A stretch of 64,000 bases of DNA from CAYVUM01 sp964619055 (GTDB lineage Bacteria; Pseudomonadota; Alphaproteobacteria; Rhodospirillales; Defluviicoccaceae), in assembly GCA_964619055.1 (NCBI GenBank), contig CAZUDB010000011.1, positions 1 to 64,000 on the forward strand, given 5' to 3'. The notes beneath the pieces were generated by a model, which saw only the letters and a list, made by a program, of their open reading frames with translations, did not search any database and was not told the DNA's origin. The position numbers and the translations under genes are program-made. Positions 47,228-55,480 of the stretch are shown here, piece after piece; position 1 is the stretch's first letter; each line of letters opens with the position of its first letter.

Positions 47228-48334
47228 TCAGCCGATCTGCATCAATTCGAGACGACTAAACTCGTTTCGCACGCGCTCGATGACGCCGGCAGAAAGATAG
47301 CAGTTTACCCGATCTCTTACATGATCGACGAGAGCCGCATCGCTGCGCGCGGACGACCAGTCTTCTCCATCGGAGGCATTCGCCAAGCTCGTCGTAGAGT
47401 CCGAGACAACGCGCCATTTTGCGCACCAGGTTACAGACCAAAGCCACATGCCGCGACGAAGGGGAAGGTGCCAGGGCGAGAACGACCCGCTATCCTGACC
47501 AAATTCTTGTGCCCATCGAGCATAAGCGCCGGTAATCTCATCCACGGATAACTCGGCATATGTTTGGACATCCCACGTCGTCGACGTGAAGAGTGTGGCA
47601 TGGGCAAGATCGAGGGGTGGATAACTGTAGCGGGCCTTCTCTAAGTCGACGAGGACGGCAGCGCCGTTGTCGCGAATGATGAAATTCCCGGGGTGCGCGT
47701 CGAACGAGATCAAACGCTTTTCAGGTCGTTCCAGGCTTGCGACGGGGGCTGAGAACAAGGCCAACTCCCGCTCGATCCCGGCGCGGCTCGGCGCCGACAA
47801 AGCGGCGTGGTCCAAGTGTTCGGCCTGATCAAGGACTTCGCTCAACAGCCCAGCGAACGGGTCCGGCTCATCAAGGAGAGGCGGACGGTCCGGGGCCTCC
47901 AGGGTTCGGAGCGCATGGATCTGGGCGAGGGCCGTCGCGATGGCGTTCAGGTCCTCAGGCAGCCGTGGCGGCCGTCCAGCGATATCCTCGACGATCAACG
48001 CGCCCCGTGGCAACTCAGGCGAGGGCTCCAGCACGAGATGGAGCCGGGGCGCGTGACCAGATCGGCTCATCCGCTCAAAACAAGCTGCCTGATAGGCCAG
48101 ATTTCCAGATGCGGACAGGCGCATCTGACTTTGCTTCGGCACACGGGCGATCCAGCCTGAACCCTCCAACCGGATGTGATTATGGGCCAAGCCCATATCG
48201 GGAAGGAGCGTCAGTGGAGCGTCACCGAGTTGTGGGACGTAGCGATCCAGCGCACGCTTCAACCGGCTTCGTAAGGTGGCCCGCTCATGATGGACGCATA
48301 CATCGGGGGCCTTGACACCGGCCCGAACGGTCAT
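47228..48334 (-). CDS. APH/choline kinase-like phosphotransferase
   Basis: A 368-residue protein of the aminoglycoside phosphotransferase fold. The catalytic loop reads FDAHPGNF, with Asp212 as base and Asn217, followed by the metal-binding DLEK at 230-233. The N-lobe nucleotide pocket includes GLAHNHIRLEGSGWIARVPK and GALIVEDIAG. It likely phosphorylates a hydroxyl of a small molecule such as an amino alcohol, vitamin or sugar. It overlaps the radical SAM gene by 4 bases and precedes the YnjBCD genes, which suggests phosphorylation of the imported compound or of a product of the radical SAM enzyme. That link is inference. Confidence 0.8.
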   Translation of the reverse strand: MTVRAGVKAPDVCVHHERATLRSRLKRALDRYVPQLGDAPLTLLPDMGLAHNHIRLEGSGWIARVPKQSQMRLSASGNLAYQAACFERMSRSGHAPRLHLVLEPSPELPRGALIVEDIAGRPPRLPEDLNAIATALAQIHALRTLEAPDRPPLLDEPDPFAGLLSEVLDQAEHLDHAALSAPSRAGIERELALFSAPVASLERPEKRLISFDAHPGNFIIRDNGAAVLVDLEKARYSYPPLDLAHATLFTSTTWDVQTYAELSVDEITGAYARWAQEFGQDSGSFSPWHLPLRRGMWLWSVTWCAKWRVVSDSTTSLANASDGEDWSSARSDAALVDHVRDRVNCYLSAGVIERVRNEFSRLELMQIG

Positions 48335-49428
48335 GCTGGTGCATGCACCATCGGCTTGGCGCCAAGGGCCTTGCGACGAGCTTCGCGGCGCCGATCCCGC
48401 AGCTCAGCCAGGATTGGCTTCGCAACCTCCGCATGAAAGCGATCGCACCCGATGCAGAGATTGGCGTAGTCGTCACCGATTGGTGTCTTGGTTTGGCAGG
48501 CGGCATGGAACCGGTCCACATTCCATCCCTCGGTCAGGCCCATGCGCTCGGGCTTGCCGGCATTGATGGCCTCGAACACCGGATGTCCTGCCAAGCTGTC
48601 CAAGATGTCTGTCAGCGGCTCCTCGGTCAGGTTGCCGATTGGTGCTCCGGTTTTCATGCAACACGGATAAACATCACCCGTCGGCTCTACGGAAACCTCG
48701 GAACCCGAGTACCGGTGCTCCAGGAAGTTGAGCCCACCGGACCACGCGTTGCAGAAGTCATCGGCTAGGTTAGCCCGTGACAATCCGTTGGACCAAGCGC
48801 GGCCGCGGGGCCAGATTTTGCCGATCCAGGCATCATCGGTGGCGCCGAAGAAACTGTAAACCGGGCCTTCCTCATGCATCCAGTTGCGGACGTCCGCGGC
48901 GAGACCGGAACGCCTCATCCCGGCAGACTCGAACATTTCCGTCAGCCGTGTTTCCAGGGGAATGCGCTTATCGCCTTCCATGCCTACGTGGAAATCGTCC
49001 ATACCGGCGACCGAGATCATCCAGATGCCGCGCAGGAGCAAGGCATCCAGGATTTCAGGAGTCACCAAATCGCCCGTGGTCTGAATCACAATCTTCACAC
49101 CGCCGACGTTACGGTAGCGGTCCCGAAGCGCCTCGATCGTTGGGTACAGCACGCGTTCGCGAACCGGATCAGTAAGCACTTCACCGCCAGAGAGGATGAT
49201 CCGCCCAGCTTTTTCACGAAACCCTGCGACCCGATCCGGGTCGGGATCGGCCCGGTCCAAGTAGGTCATCGCATCGGGAAGATTGCCAACTATCAGGGGC
49301 GCATTACGCTCAGCTTCCGAAACCACGGTTTCGAGGGCATCTCGAACATAGGGGCGAAAACGATCTTCGTAGCAATGCTTACACTTACGATGGCAGTGCC
49401 AACAGATCGCGTAATAGATGGATTCCAT
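48331..49428 (-). CDS. Radical SAM/SPASM-like enzyme, unknown substrate
   Basis: A 365-residue enzyme. The 4Fe-4S cluster motif C-x3-C-x2-C is Cys12, Cys16 and Cys19 (CHRKCKHC), and SAM contact is suggested by LSGGEVLTDP. The C-terminal part has PTGDVYPCCMK and LCIGCDRF, cysteines arranged as in SPASM or twitch domains that hold extra clusters, with a GNLTEEPLTDI segment between. SPASM enzymes often modify peptides or proteins, but no small precursor gene is visible here. It is the first gene of a run that continues with a kinase and an ABC importer, all on the same strand. Confidence 0.88.
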   Translation of the reverse strand: MESIYYAICWHCHRKCKHCYEDRFRPYVRDALETVVSEAERNAPLIVGNLPDAMTYLDRADPDPDRVAGFREKAGRIILSGGEVLTDPVRERVLYPTIEALRDRYRNVGGVKIVIQTTGDLVTPEILDALLLRGIWMISVAGMDDFHVGMEGDKRIPLETRLTEMFESAGMRRSGLAADVRNWMHEEGPVYSFFGATDDAWIGKIWPRGRAWSNGLSRANLADDFCNAWSGGLNFLEHRYSGSEVSVEPTGDVYPCCMKTGAPIGNLTEEPLTDILDSLAGHPVFEAINAGKPERMGLTEGWNVDRFHAACQTKTPIGDDYANLCIGCDRFHAEVAKPILAELRDRRREARRKALGAKPMVHAPA

Positions 49429-49561
49429 GGAAAGACGACCGATCGGGAATGGTGTGGGACGCGAGCGAGGGCGTGCCGTTTATCGCGACACAATTTTACC
49501 TGAGGCTAACGGGCCACGGGGTGAAGGTGAAGTCAATTTGCTGCGATAAGGACGCAGGCCC

Positions 49562-50353
49562 TTATCCGACCTCCGTTTCGATGACGGCTTCGTCGCGGGC
49601 TTTAGCATCAGCCTTGTTGGCGATTGGGTCCAACAAATTTACCACCCGGCCAATAACGAACAGGACCGGCCCTTCGAAATGGGCCGCACTAGCTACACCG
49701 GCAATGTCGCCCAAGGTCGCGACCACGTGGCGTTGTGAGGGCCGGGTACCGCTGCAAATGGCAGCCGCGGGCGTGGTCGCCGGCAGACCGGCGGCAATTA
49801 GCCGGATCGCAATCGTCGGAAGATTGGCGGTGCCCATATAAACAACCAGCGTTGTGTCCGGATCGGCCAGACCATGCCAGTCGAGATCCAGATTAGCATT
49901 GTCGCGGCCATGACCGGTTACATACCGAACACCGCTGGCCAAGCCGCGATGCGTCAGCGGAATGCCGACTGCTGCGGCGCACGCGGATGCTGATGTGACC
50001 CCCGGTACCACATCACAGCGGATGTTGTGTTCGCGCAAGAACGCGATCTCCTCACCACCGCGCCCGAACAGGAAGGGATCCCCCCCCTTCAGACGGACAA
50101 CGACCCGACCCTCGGTGGCCAGCCGAACCAGCAGCTGGTTGATCTCGTCCTGAGGGATTGGGTGAGATTTCGGCTGCTTGCCGACATTGATCCGCGGCGT
50201 TCCACGGGGGATCAGCCTCAGGATTTCATCACTCACCAAGCGGTCGTAAACGATCACGTCGGCTGAGGTGATCAGTGCATAGGCCTTGCGAGTCAGCAGA
50301 TCCGGATCACCGGGACCCGCGCCGACTAAGTGCACGATCGACGACCTCGTCAC
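49562..50353 (-). CDS. cobA: Uroporphyrinogen-III C-methyltransferase
   Basis: A 263-residue SUMT that adds two methyl groups to uroporphyrinogen III to give precorrin-2, the branch point to siroheme and cobalamin. Typical motifs are VHLVGAGPGDPDLLT, VRLKGGDPFLFGRGGEE and VVPGVTSASA, then GIPLTHRG and YMGTANLP. It starts with GTG. No other corrin gene is nearby. A small ATAAGG/CCTTAT hairpin (49546-49565) spans its 3' end. It lies 37 bases downstream of an ABC ATPase gene on the same strand. Confidence 0.93.
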   Translation of the reverse strand: MTRSSIVHLVGAGPGDPDLLTRKAYALITSADVIVYDRLVSDEILRLIPRGTPRINVGKQPKSHPIPQDEINQLLVRLATEGRVVVRLKGGDPFLFGRGGEEIAFLREHNIRCDVVPGVTSASACAAAVGIPLTHRGLASGVRYVTGHGRDNANLDLDWHGLADPDTTLVVYMGTANLPTIAIRLIAAGLPATTPAAAICSGTRPSQRHVVATLGDIAGVASAAHFEGPVLFVIGRVVNLLDPIANKADAKARDEAVIETEVG

Positions 50354-50390
50354 AAGACGACCTTTTGTTCAAACATCGAGCTCAAACCAG

Positions 50391-51194
50391 TTACAGATGG
50401 TTGGCCAAGAACTGACGGGCGCGTTCGCTCTTGGGACTGCTGAAAACCTGCCCGGGCGGTCCGTCCTCTTCAATCCGCCCCTGGTGTAAAAAAACGACGC
50501 GAGTCGACGCATCCCGCGCAAACCGCATTTCGTGGGTGACGACAAGCATCGTTCGCCCCTCTTCGGCCAGCGAGCGCATGACCTGCAACACTTCCCCAAC
50601 AAGCTCCGGATCCAGGGCCGACGTGGGCTCGTCAAACAGCATCACTTTCGGCTCCATCGCAAGCGCCCTGGCGATGGCAGCCCGTTGTTGCTGACCGCCC
50701 GAGAGTTGTGCGGGGTAATAGTCCCGCCTGGCGTGAATACCGACCTTGGCGAGCAAAGCATCGGCTCGGTCGATTGCATCCTTTCTGGGTATCCCCAGAA
50801 CGTGGACAGGCGCCTCGATCACATTTTGCAAGATTGTCATGTGCGACCAGAGGTTGAAGCTTTGAAAAACGAACCCGATGCGAGAACGCAGTTTGGCAAT
50901 CTGCCGCCCGTTCTCGGCCACCAAGCCGGTTCCGCGCTTCTCCTTTAGGCGGATTTCCTCGCCGGCGACCCGGATCCGGCCCGTGTTGGGTGCCTCGAGC
51001 AGATTGATGCATCGCAACAGCGTGCTCTTGCCGGACCCGCTGGCGCCGATGATGGAGATGACGTCACCGTCGTATGCCGAGAGCGTGATGCCACGCAAAA
51101 CCTCGATCGAGTCGAAGCGTTTGGCAATGTCCTCGATCTCAAGCGCAGGTGTGCCGTTGATAGTCGGCGTCGGGTTTGCGTTGACGGTCCGCAT
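50391..51194 (-). CDS. Polar amino-acid ABC transporter ATP-binding protein (orphan)
   Basis: A 267-residue ATPase of the HisP/OccP/GlnQ branch: Walker A IGASGSGKST, Q-loop VFQSFNLWSHMTILQNV, signature LSGGQQQRAAIARALAM, Walker B VMLFDEPTSALDPELV, and switch His in VVTHEM. The insert GTGLVAENGRQIAKLRSRIG is typical of the arginine/histidine/opine subgroup. No permease or binding protein accompanies it, so it must serve proteins encoded elsewhere. It precedes cobA by 37 bases, with no obvious functional link. Confidence 0.9.
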   Translation of the reverse strand: MRTVNANPTPTINGTPALEIEDIAKRFDSIEVLRGITLSAYDGDVISIIGASGSGKSTLLRCINLLEAPNTGRIRVAGEEIRLKEKRGTGLVAENGRQIAKLRSRIGFVFQSFNLWSHMTILQNVIEAPVHVLGIPRKDAIDRADALLAKVGIHARRDYYPAQLSGGQQQRAAIARALAMEPKVMLFDEPTSALDPELVGEVLQVMRSLAEEGRTMLVVTHEMRFARDASTRVVFLHQGRIEEDGPPGQVFSSPKSERARQFLANHL

Positions 51195-51319
51195 GGCTGA
51201 ACGGTCGGTGACATGTCATCGCCTGTCAAGTGGGCTCCACCAACGTTGACCCCATCCAGCTCCAGGACCAAGATGGGTATAACGCGAAGCAGACACCAAA
51301 GTTTGGGGAGGAGACGGCC

Positions 51320-52318
51320 ATGACCAACGAATTCAAGGCCCTTGTTCTTGATCAGGCGGACAAGAGCGTTAGTGCGGCCATCAAAACGCTGACTGAGGAC
51401 GACTTGCCCGAGGGGGAGGTTCTCGTCTCAGTCGCGTATTCGGATCTGAATTATAAGGATGGAATGATCCTGAAAGGGATCGGCAGGCTGGTGCGAACCT
51501 ATCCTCATATCCCAGGGATTGATTTCGCCGGCACGGTCGCTGCATCGACCTCGCCCATGTATAAGCCGGGCGATAAGGTGATCCTGACCGGCTGGCGGGT
51601 CGGTGAGATTCACTGGGGCGGCTATGCTGAGAAGGCCCGGGTCAAGGCCGATTGGCTCGTGCCATTGCCTGACGGCATGTCGCTCGAGCAGGCCATGGCG
51701 ATCGGAACCGCCGGATTTACGGCGATGCTGTCCGTGATGTCGCTGGAGGAGCATGGCCTGAAGCCCGATAACAACGGCGAAGTCCTGGTGACCGGTGCCG
51801 CCGGTGGTGTTGGCAGTATTGCCGTCGCCCTGCTTGCCAACCTGGGCTATCGGGTCGCCGCTGGAACCGGACGTCCCGAGACGGGCGACTACCTGCGCAA
51901 CCTAGGGGCAACCACGATCGTCGGTCGGGATGAGCTGGAGACCCCGCCGAAAGGACCCATGGGGCCGGAGCGCTGGTCCGGGATCATCGACAACGTGGGT
52001 GGAACAATTCTGGGGAACGCCTTGGCTTGCTTGGCATACTGGGGAAGCTGTGCGTCCGTCGGCAACGCCGGTGGGATCGAGTTTAAGTCGACCGTGATCC
52101 CTTTCCTGCTCCGCGGCATCAATCTCCTCGGCATTGACTCGGCCACGTGCCCTCGGGAACGTCGGATGGTGGCTTGGCCGCGGCTTGCCAAGGAATTACC
52201 GATGGATAAGTTGGCAGACCTCACAACGGTCGTTCCGCTGTCAAAGGTGCCTGAGCTGGGAGATCAGATCCTCAAAGGTCAAGTTCGTGGGCGCACCGTC
52301 ATCGACGTTCAATCCTAA
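51320..52318 (+). CDS. acuI: Acrylyl-CoA reductase-type MDR oxidoreductase (AcuI/YhdH)
   Basis: A 332-residue zinc-independent medium-chain reductase. Family features are SDLNYKDGMILKGIGRLVR, YPHIPGIDFAGTV, the NADPH-binding VTGAAGGVGSIAVALLANLG and GIDSATCPRERR near the end, which is typical of AcuI/YhdH. AcuI reduces acryloyl-CoA to propionyl-CoA, in acrylate or DMSP breakdown and 3-hydroxypropionate routes. The ATG at 51320 follows GGGGAGGAG. Propionyl-CoA would be the substrate of the pccBA product encoded 24 kb away. Confidence 0.9.
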   Translation: MTNEFKALVLDQADKSVSAAIKTLTEDDLPEGEVLVSVAYSDLNYKDGMILKGIGRLVRTYPHIPGIDFAGTVAASTSPMYKPGDKVILTGWRVGEIHWGGYAEKARVKADWLVPLPDGMSLEQAMAIGTAGFTAMLSVMSLEEHGLKPDNNGEVLVTGAAGGVGSIAVALLANLGYRVAAGTGRPETGDYLRNLGATTIVGRDELETPPKGPMGPERWSGIIDNVGGTILGNALACLAYWGSCASVGNAGGIEFKSTVIPFLLRGINLLGIDSATCPRERRMVAWPRLAKELPMDKLADLTTVVPLSKVPELGDQILKGQVRGRTVIDVQS

Positions 52319-52387
52319 TGGCCTTACGACAATGACGATTGCCGAGTATACGCAAGTTGAACTAAAACGCGATTTGGGAAACATGAT

Positions 52388-52858
52388 ATGAACTCAATCA
52401 ACTATTTCATCTGCGGGCTCTTTGTGACCGCCGTTTTGACAACGCCTGTCCTCGCCGACTGGCAAACCAGCACCGGCGAGAATGGGGCCAGCGCGTCCGT
52501 CGTGGTCGATGGAGACACTCTCACGATCACCTGCAATCCAAATGATCCAAAGTTTTTTCTTACGCTCAGTGGCGGACCGTTTCCTGGCATGAAGAACATC
52601 GATGACGTTAATGACTCGTTGATGATGTGGATCGAAGCGGCGGACGGTCGGACTGCGCGACATCCCATCGATGGGCACTATTTCGCACCCGATGCGACTT
52701 TTGTGGGCCGGTTTTTGACCTCGGACGTGGTGCTCGACCAATTCGCCGGCGGCAAGGTGATGCGCCTTACGGCTGTGACGGGCGAAACGATTCTGGAAAC
52801 GACGATGACGGGCACCGGTAAAGCCAGAGCTAACTTCCAGCGCGCTTGCAAGCTCTGA
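52388..52858 (+). CDS. Secreted hypothetical protein
   Basis: A 156-residue protein with a clear signal peptide (residues 1-23, hydrophobic core YFICGLFVTAVLTTPV, cleavage after VLA). The mature part is beta-rich, with TLTITCNPND near the start and ANFQRACKL at the end, so the two cysteines may form a disulfide. Such small periplasmic proteins occur in many alphaproteobacteria, but no family is recognised. It lies 69 bases after acuI and converges with the DUF502 gene 11 bases away. Confidence 0.65.
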   Translation: MNSINYFICGLFVTAVLTTPVLADWQTSTGENGASASVVVDGDTLTITCNPNDPKFFLTLSGGPFPGMKNIDDVNDSLMMWIEAADGRTARHPIDGHYFAPDATFVGRFLTSDVVLDQFAGGKVMRLTAVTGETILETTMTGTGKARANFQRACKL

Positions 52859-52869
52859 CGTTTCGCAGA

Positions 52870-53469
52870 TCAAGGCTGATTTTGGCCCTTTACTAGGGCA
52901 GCCGTGACCTTGGTCGAGCCGATGCCCCATTGCGACAAACAATCGGCCACATCCCGGATACTGGCATCCAGCGGTGAAACCCGGTCCGGCTCGACGAAAT
53001 GGACGCTGCCGACAGTGAGGGCTGGTGAGGATGGCACGAACACGGTTGTAGGGCCGCCGTCCCGTTCCTCAACGATGAAGGCCAGCACTGCGGTACCAGG
53101 TCCGTAGAGACTGACCAACGCCGGGCGGTAAGCGGTTCGCTTTTCTGCAAACCCGCGAAGCACGTTGCCGATGATCTCATAGCCCGGGAGCTTCTTGAAC
53201 AAACGGTCCTCGACCGCCTGAAACGAGATCTGGCCCAGGCGCGTGCGCACTAGCGAGCCGACCACGAAGCAAACCGCAAGCACGACCAGTATCGCCAGAA
53301 CTACAGAAACGATAATGCCAAAAAATGAGTGAATGCCAAAATTTTCAGCCAGTGGTTTACTGATTTGCGTTAAAACTTGAACCACCTGCGCGACAAGGAA
53401 TACTACGATTCCAATCGGAATTAGTGCCAGAAGACCATATATCAGATTGGTTTTGATTGTTGACGTCAT
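52870..53469 (-). CDS. DUF502 membrane protein
   Basis: A 199-residue protein with two N-terminal membrane segments (about residues 8-30 and 47-70, for example IIVSVVLAILVVLAVCFVVGSL), followed by a soluble DUF502 domain: KLPGYEIIGNVLRGF, PTTVFVPSSPALTVGSVHFV. DUF502 proteins are widespread in bacteria and plants with no agreed biochemical role. It follows the type III PKS and methyltransferase genes on the same strand with a 64-base gap, so it may be co-transcribed with them. Confidence 0.88.
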   Translation of the reverse strand: MTSTIKTNLIYGLLALIPIGIVVFLVAQVVQVLTQISKPLAENFGIHSFFGIIVSVVLAILVVLAVCFVVGSLVRTRLGQISFQAVEDRLFKKLPGYEIIGNVLRGFAEKRTAYRPALVSLYGPGTAVLAFIVEERDGGPTTVFVPSSPALTVGSVHFVEPDRVSPLDASIRDVADCLSQWGIGSTKVTAALVKGQNQP

Positions 53470-53533
53470 GGCAGAGCCCTTTCCTTAATCTACTTTTCTT
53501 GACGGCTCGTCCGCACCTGCTGCAGGGGTGGCC

Positions 53534-54028
53534 TCAGGTCCGGAGCCCCAAGGCCGCATTTTCCGTCCGTATCCGTACCGTAAGCAAGGCCGCGTTGACC
53601 ACACTGAAGGCGAGGGCGATTTCCCAAGCGCCGAACATGAGCGGCACCACGGCGATCTCACCGATCACGACCGCGTAGTTGGGATGACGCATCCAGCGGT
53701 ATGGACCGCGCGCGACCAACGGCTCGTTGGGGACGACGATGATCCTAGTGGTCCACCGACCACGCAAGCTCAGCAGCACCCAAGCGCGCGCCACTTGCAG
53801 CAGCACGAACGCGACCAATGCGGGGAAGTGCAATGGCGGGCTTGTGGGAACGAGGAGAGCGATGCTTGCCAGCCAGCCAACGTGCATGGCCACGAGGAAT
53901 GAGTAATGGCTGGCGCCGACCTCATAGCCGCCTCGCGCAAGCAGGCGCTTGGTGTTTCGGCGCGCAAGCTCGAGTTCGGCCAAGCGAACGGTGATGAGGT
54001 AGCCGACGATGAGGGCATGGGCCGTCAC
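53534..54028 (-). CDS. Isoprenylcysteine carboxyl methyltransferase-like membrane protein
   Basis: A 164-residue membrane protein with about four hydrophobic segments and the ICMT-family core GPYRWMRHPNYAVVIGEI, whose R-x-x-RHPxY part binds SAM in this family. It starts with a GTG that overlaps the PKS stop by 4 bases. In Bacillus a similar pair (BpsA and BpsB) makes alkylpyrone methyl ethers, so the likely role here is O-methylation of the polyketide product. That function is inferred from the pairing. Confidence 0.85.
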   Translation of the reverse strand: MTAHALIVGYLITVRLAELELARRNTKRLLARGGYEVGASHYSFLVAMHVGWLASIALLVPTSPPLHFPALVAFVLLQVARAWVLLSLRGRWTTRIIVVPNEPLVARGPYRWMRHPNYAVVIGEIAVVPLMFGAWEIALAFSVVNAALLTVRIRTENAALGLRT

Positions 54029-55089
54029 GATCGTGCCAGCACACCAAAGCCGGCGGAAAATCCAGGGCCAAGACTGGATATTAGAATTCGCTTGGGCGGT
54101 TCGGCGAAGCTCAGATAGCGGCGCAGCACGAACAGCACCGTTGCGGCAGACATGTTGCCGTAGTCCCGCAACACGGCACGGGACGCGGCAAGACCGTTCG
54201 GGGCCAATCCCATAACGCTCTCAAGCGCTTCAAGCACACGCGCCCCACCGGGATGTAACGCAAAGCCGTCGATATCGTTCAGCTGTAGGTCGTTGGCGGC
54301 TAAAAATCGATCCAACGCCGCCGGCAGTTCGCGGCGAACGATGGCGGGGATGTCCGAGGAGAACAAGACACCGAACCCATCATCTTCGATAGTCCAACCC
54401 ATGACGTCGAGAGTGTCGGGCCATGTGTGCTCGCCCCAGGCCAGAATGCGAAACGTCTGCTCCGGATCAGTCACCTCCGTCGAAACGACCGCGGCAGCCG
54501 TGCCATCACCAAACAAGGCCGTGGCAACGATATTTGACTTGGAGTGGTCGCCGCGTCGGAACGTGAGCCCACACAATTCGACAACGGCGAGCAGCACGCG
54601 CGCCCCGGGTCGGCTTATGGCCATCTGGGCGGCACGAGCAAGGCCAAGGACGCCGCCGGCGCAGCCAAGTCCGAACACGGGCAGGCGCTGGACATCGCCA
54701 CGCAAAGACAACCGATTGAGCAGCAGGGCATCCAAGCTTGGCGTGACAATGCCCGAGGAGGAAACAACAACGATAGCATCGACGTCGGCTGGCCCCAATC
54801 CTGCTTCGGTGAGGGACTGTCTTGTCGCAGTTTCGATCAGATCGAGCGCGTGGCGTGCGAACAGGGCGTTGCGGTCTGCAAAGCCATGGCTCTCGGCGTA
54901 CCAACTAAGCGGAACGCATGAATACCGGGTGTCGATAGCTGCATTGTCATACACTGGTGCCAGCCGATCGAACACGGTCGTTCCGCTACCAAAAACCCTG
55001 CGACAGAATCGCGCCACGTCCGGCTGTTCGAGCCGATAGCGAGGAACCGCCGTGGCCAGTCCCAATACAAAGGGCTCGCAGGTACGCAA
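54025..55089 (-). CDS. Type III polyketide synthase
   Basis: A 354-residue chalcone-synthase-fold enzyme that extends acyl-CoA starters with malonyl-CoA. The catalytic triad is visible: Cys143 in FGLGCAGGV, His279 in FALHPGG, and Asn312 in DYGNMSAAT. Substrate size and product (alkylresorcinol or alkylpyrone) cannot be told from sequence. It begins with a TTG, with GGGGATG upstream. It overlaps the ICMT-like methyltransferase by 4 bases and heads a likely three-gene operon ending with DUF502. Confidence 0.93.
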   Translation of the reverse strand: MRTCEPFVLGLATAVPRYRLEQPDVARFCRRVFGSGTTVFDRLAPVYDNAAIDTRYSCVPLSWYAESHGFADRNALFARHALDLIETATRQSLTEAGLGPADVDAIVVVSSSGIVTPSLDALLLNRLSLRGDVQRLPVFGLGCAGGVLGLARAAQMAISRPGARVLLAVVELCGLTFRRGDHSKSNIVATALFGDGTAAAVVSTEVTDPEQTFRILAWGEHTWPDTLDVMGWTIEDDGFGVLFSSDIPAIVRRELPAALDRFLAANDLQLNDIDGFALHPGGARVLEALESVMGLAPNGLAASRAVLRDYGNMSAATVLFVLRRYLSFAEPPKRILISSLGPGFSAGFGVLARS

Positions 55090-55480
55090 GGCCGGTCATC
55101 CCCCAAGACACATCGGCCTCAGGGCAGCGAGCGCGAGGCCTGTCGGATTCTCTACAGTCCAAAACGTTTGACCCGGGTCGCCGAAAGGCAAGCTGCAACG
55201 CTGTTCGGCCCCGTCCCGACGGCTGGGTGCCCGGTCCGCATCCTGCGAGTTCGCGCCCGACGACGTGCACGCCTAAAAACCCCAAAACCACCAAGAGTTT
55301 ATGCATTATTGGGATTTTTGAAACAGGGTCTCCCCGTAGACCGCTCGGGTGCGATCGCCATAACCGGCAGGTTCCGCTGACTGGATTTGCAGCGGAAATG
55401 GGGTCCGACCCTGGCCCTGATACGGCCTGTTCGGCCGAACGGAAACATGGGATAACGAGATGGGGGCCGGGGAGGCGTTC
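55090..55480. other. Divergent intergenic region between PKS and EAL genes; no gene seen
   Basis: About 390 bases with no convincing coding frame. An AT-rich stretch at 55271-55330 (TAAAAACCCC, TTATGCATTATTGGGATTTTTG) is a likely promoter area. A 12-base palindrome lies near the EAL start. Confidence 0.5.
55429..55440. promoter_or_regulatory. 12-base palindrome upstream of the EAL gene
   Basis: GTTCGGCCGAAC is a perfect palindrome 40 bases ahead of the chosen GTG start. It could be a dimeric regulator site, but a single GC-rich 12-mer palindrome can also occur by chance. Confidence 0.25.

Noticed and set aside
49546..49565. ATAAGG/CCTTAT hairpin as a terminator for cobA
   Set aside because: Only six pairs, overlaps the cobA stop codon and has no T tract.
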